Virus record (IMG/VR): IMGVR_UViG_3300004448_000112 | Location: 1 to 63,429 of that record | DNA: 63,429 nucleotides | Source: a virus | Reading direction: 5' to 3' (one strand) | Shown here: in pieces, positions 62,325-63,429 of the stretch | Numbering within the stretch: position 1 is the first letter of the stretch | Layout of the letters: every line of letters starts with the position of its first letter | The notes under the pieces: generated by a model | What the model was told of the DNA's origin: nothing | Database searches by the model: none | Seen by the model: only the letters and a program-made list of their open reading frames with translations | Program-made: the position numbers and the translations under genes

Positions 62325-63338
62325 TTAAAAAATTAATCCAAAAAGTAGTGCTCTATTCTTGCTGATCACTTCTCCTCTTATATCATTTGTATTTACAAAA
62401 TATAATCCTGTATCTCCGCCAGATGGCGTTTTTGCATACAATTTAACGCCGTTGGCGTCATATAACGGGTCTATTGCCGCATCTTGCACACTTGGTCTAT
62501 TGCCAATCACAAAGGAATCATTTGCCCTTACAGACCCTGTTCCTGGTGCTACCAATTCTAAATCTTCATTGGAATTAAGACTGCTGATCTTGTCGCCTTC
62601 AATTCTGATACTGCCAATATCTGTTGTTTGTTGATATAATTCAAATCTAGTGGGTTCCCATAGTCCAACCAAAGTGTTATCAATTTTGATTTCAATTTTT
62701 GATGTGTTACCTGATAAACTGTCGTCTGTGATTTTAACTTCTGTGTCACCTTGAACAATTCTTGGAAACGCCGCACCAATCACAACAGCATTGATTTCGT
62801 CGTCAACATATTTTTTGTTTGGAATATCGTTGTCGTCATTCATTCTGCTGATATAATTTGCTGGAGCAATACTGGCACCTAATCTCAATGTGCCTGTTCC
62901 GCCTGGCTCAAAATAAATTGCATTGTTGTTGTTGATGTTGGCAACTCTTAATGCTAGTATATCATTTCCGTCTGCTGAAGAAATTTTGTATGAACCATAA
63001 CCAGGTCCTTGTAAGTTTGGTCCTTGTGACACTGTCTGTGTGCTTGGATTATTCCATGCAATAGATTCATCATAAATCATTTGCACACCAGTAAGTGATC
63101 CTCTGTCTACTCTAACACCTGCTGTGCCTTCTCCAACACCTGCACCTGCTTCGTTTTTGTTAAGTTCAATTATGTTGTCTTCGATTGCTAAATTTGTTGT
63201 GTTAACTGTTGTTGTCTCGCCTTCTATACGCAAGTCACCAGTAACTCTAGTAAGTGCAGACTCCAACGTGATTTCGTTGCTGGCATCTGCTACCTTAATT
63301 TTGTAACTACCTGATTCTAAATAAACTGTTTTTGCCAT
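62325..63338 (-). CDS. Tail fibre-type structural protein (337 aa)
   Basis: It begins MAKTVYLESGSYKIKVADAS, then LRIEGETTTVNTTNLAIEDNI with IIELNKNE, a typical fibre-shaft opening, and has KKYVDDEINAVV in the middle, followed by LWEPTRFELYQQTTDIGSI. It ends RALLFGLIF. Short in comparison with the larger fibres. No obvious enzymatic domain. No TAAATA box is seen just upstream. Confidence 0.78.
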   Translation of the reverse strand: MAKTVYLESGSYKIKVADASNEITLESALTRVTGDLRIEGETTTVNTTNLAIEDNIIELNKNEAGAGVGEGTAGVRVDRGSLTGVQMIYDESIAWNNPSTQTVSQGPNLQGPGYGSYKISSADGNDILALRVANINNNNAIYFEPGGTGTLRLGASIAPANYISRMNDDNDIPNKKYVDDEINAVVIGAAFPRIVQGDTEVKITDDSLSGNTSKIEIKIDNTLVGLWEPTRFELYQQTTDIGSIRIEGDKISSLNSNEDLELVAPGTGSVRANDSFVIGNRPSVQDAAIDPLYDANGVKLYAKTPSGGDTGLYFVNTNDIRGEVISKNRALLFGLIF

Positions 63339-63349
63339 AGTTTTTATAA

Positions 63350-63375
63350 TTTAGGGAGTGTTGCCACTCCCTAAA
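63350..63375 (-). other. Second GNRA-tetraloop hairpin (11-bp stem)
   Basis: Perfect arms TTTAGGGAGTG / CACTCCCTAAA, loop GCAA in minus-strand RNA. It follows the stop of the last gene in the window and precedes the 337-aa gene. No T-run follows, so it is not a standard terminator. Same loop-closing GGCAAC as the gp32/uvsX hairpin. Confidence 0.75.
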
Positions 63376-63387
63376 CTGTGTTCTATA

Positions 63388-63429
63388 TTAAGTTGCTTGA
63401 GCGTCAACAACAATGTTGCCTGCGCCTGT
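63388..63429 (-). CDS. Partial C-terminus of an upstream protein
   Basis: The last 13 codons and TAA of a minus-strand gene (ending TGAGNIVVDAQAT). Most of the gene is beyond the window. Similar short Gly/Asn/Val endings occur in the fibre proteins here, so it is probably another fibre or structural protein, but this is a weak call. Confidence 0.5.
   Translation of the reverse strand, partial: TGAGNIVVDAQAT

Noticed and set aside
63350-63375. Intrinsic terminator
   Set aside because: Stem is strong but not followed by a T-run on the transcribed strand.

Overview
This window reads as one continuous segment of an AT-rich, T4-like marine myovirus genome. The evidence is the set of T4-type genes (uvsX, gp32, gp17, gp16, gp4, a gp48/gp54-type protein, gp19, gp18, gp1, gp13, gp14, gp15), very dense gene packing, and many T4-type late promoter boxes (TAAATA core) just upstream of structural genes. 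The tail-fibre architecture and several unnamed genes resemble those of cyanophage and pelagiphage relatives of T4. The host cannot be read from this sequence: there are no photosynthesis genes, and a Gram-negative marine bacterium (SAR11 or similar) is only an inference. Host chromosomal genes, integrase, insertion sequences, CRISPR arrays and tRNA genes were not seen.

Layout. 1-13617 (all minus strand): partial uvsX, gp32, an unnamed 752-aa conserved protein, large terminase gp17, two unnamed small proteins, small terminase gp16, an FkbM-type methyltransferase, gp4 head-completion nuclease, an unnamed 120-aa protein, a tail-tube cap or initiator protein, tail tube gp19 and a very large tail sheath gp18. 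13739-16073: a plus-strand HNH/zinc-finger protein converging on gp1 (dNMP kinase), then a 2OG-Fe(II) oxygenase and neck protein gp13 on the minus strand. 16118-22171 (plus): neck gp14 and tail completion gp15, followed without a visible terminator by a compact sugar operon: Nudix, HldE, 2OG oxygenase, HldD and cupin. 22173-63429 (minus): a methyltransferase, a 40-aa cysteine-rich peptide, a 2344-aa repetitive structural protein, a 620-aa fibre with an inactive-looking hydrolase domain, a glycosyltransferase/carbamoyltransferase/glycosyltransferase trio, two paralogous small proteins, three tandem Cys/Gly-rich proteins, and a run of fibre proteins (1789, 1717, 428, 1243, 955 and 337 aa) separated by small structural proteins.

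How the parts fit. Head completion, packaging, neck, tail and an unusually large set of adhesin-like fibres form the late programme. The sugar genes lie downstream of late promoters and among the fibre genes. ADP-heptose synthesis (HldE plus HldD), two GT9-like transferases and a carbamoyltransferase could together decorate a glycan, either on the virion or on host lipopolysaccharide; which one is not decided here. Three signals stand out. Several late promoter boxes lie only 5-7 nt from a start codon, which predicts leaderless late mRNAs and points to a hidden 24-codon gene at 58156-58230. The virion set is very cysteine-rich (31-32 Cys in each of three paralogues, plus the 10-Cys miniprotein). 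One fibre carries a cupredoxin-like domain with a complete type-1 copper ligand set. No gene-free stretch exceeds 300 bases; the longest, 58107-58281, holds a late promoter and the putative mini-gene.
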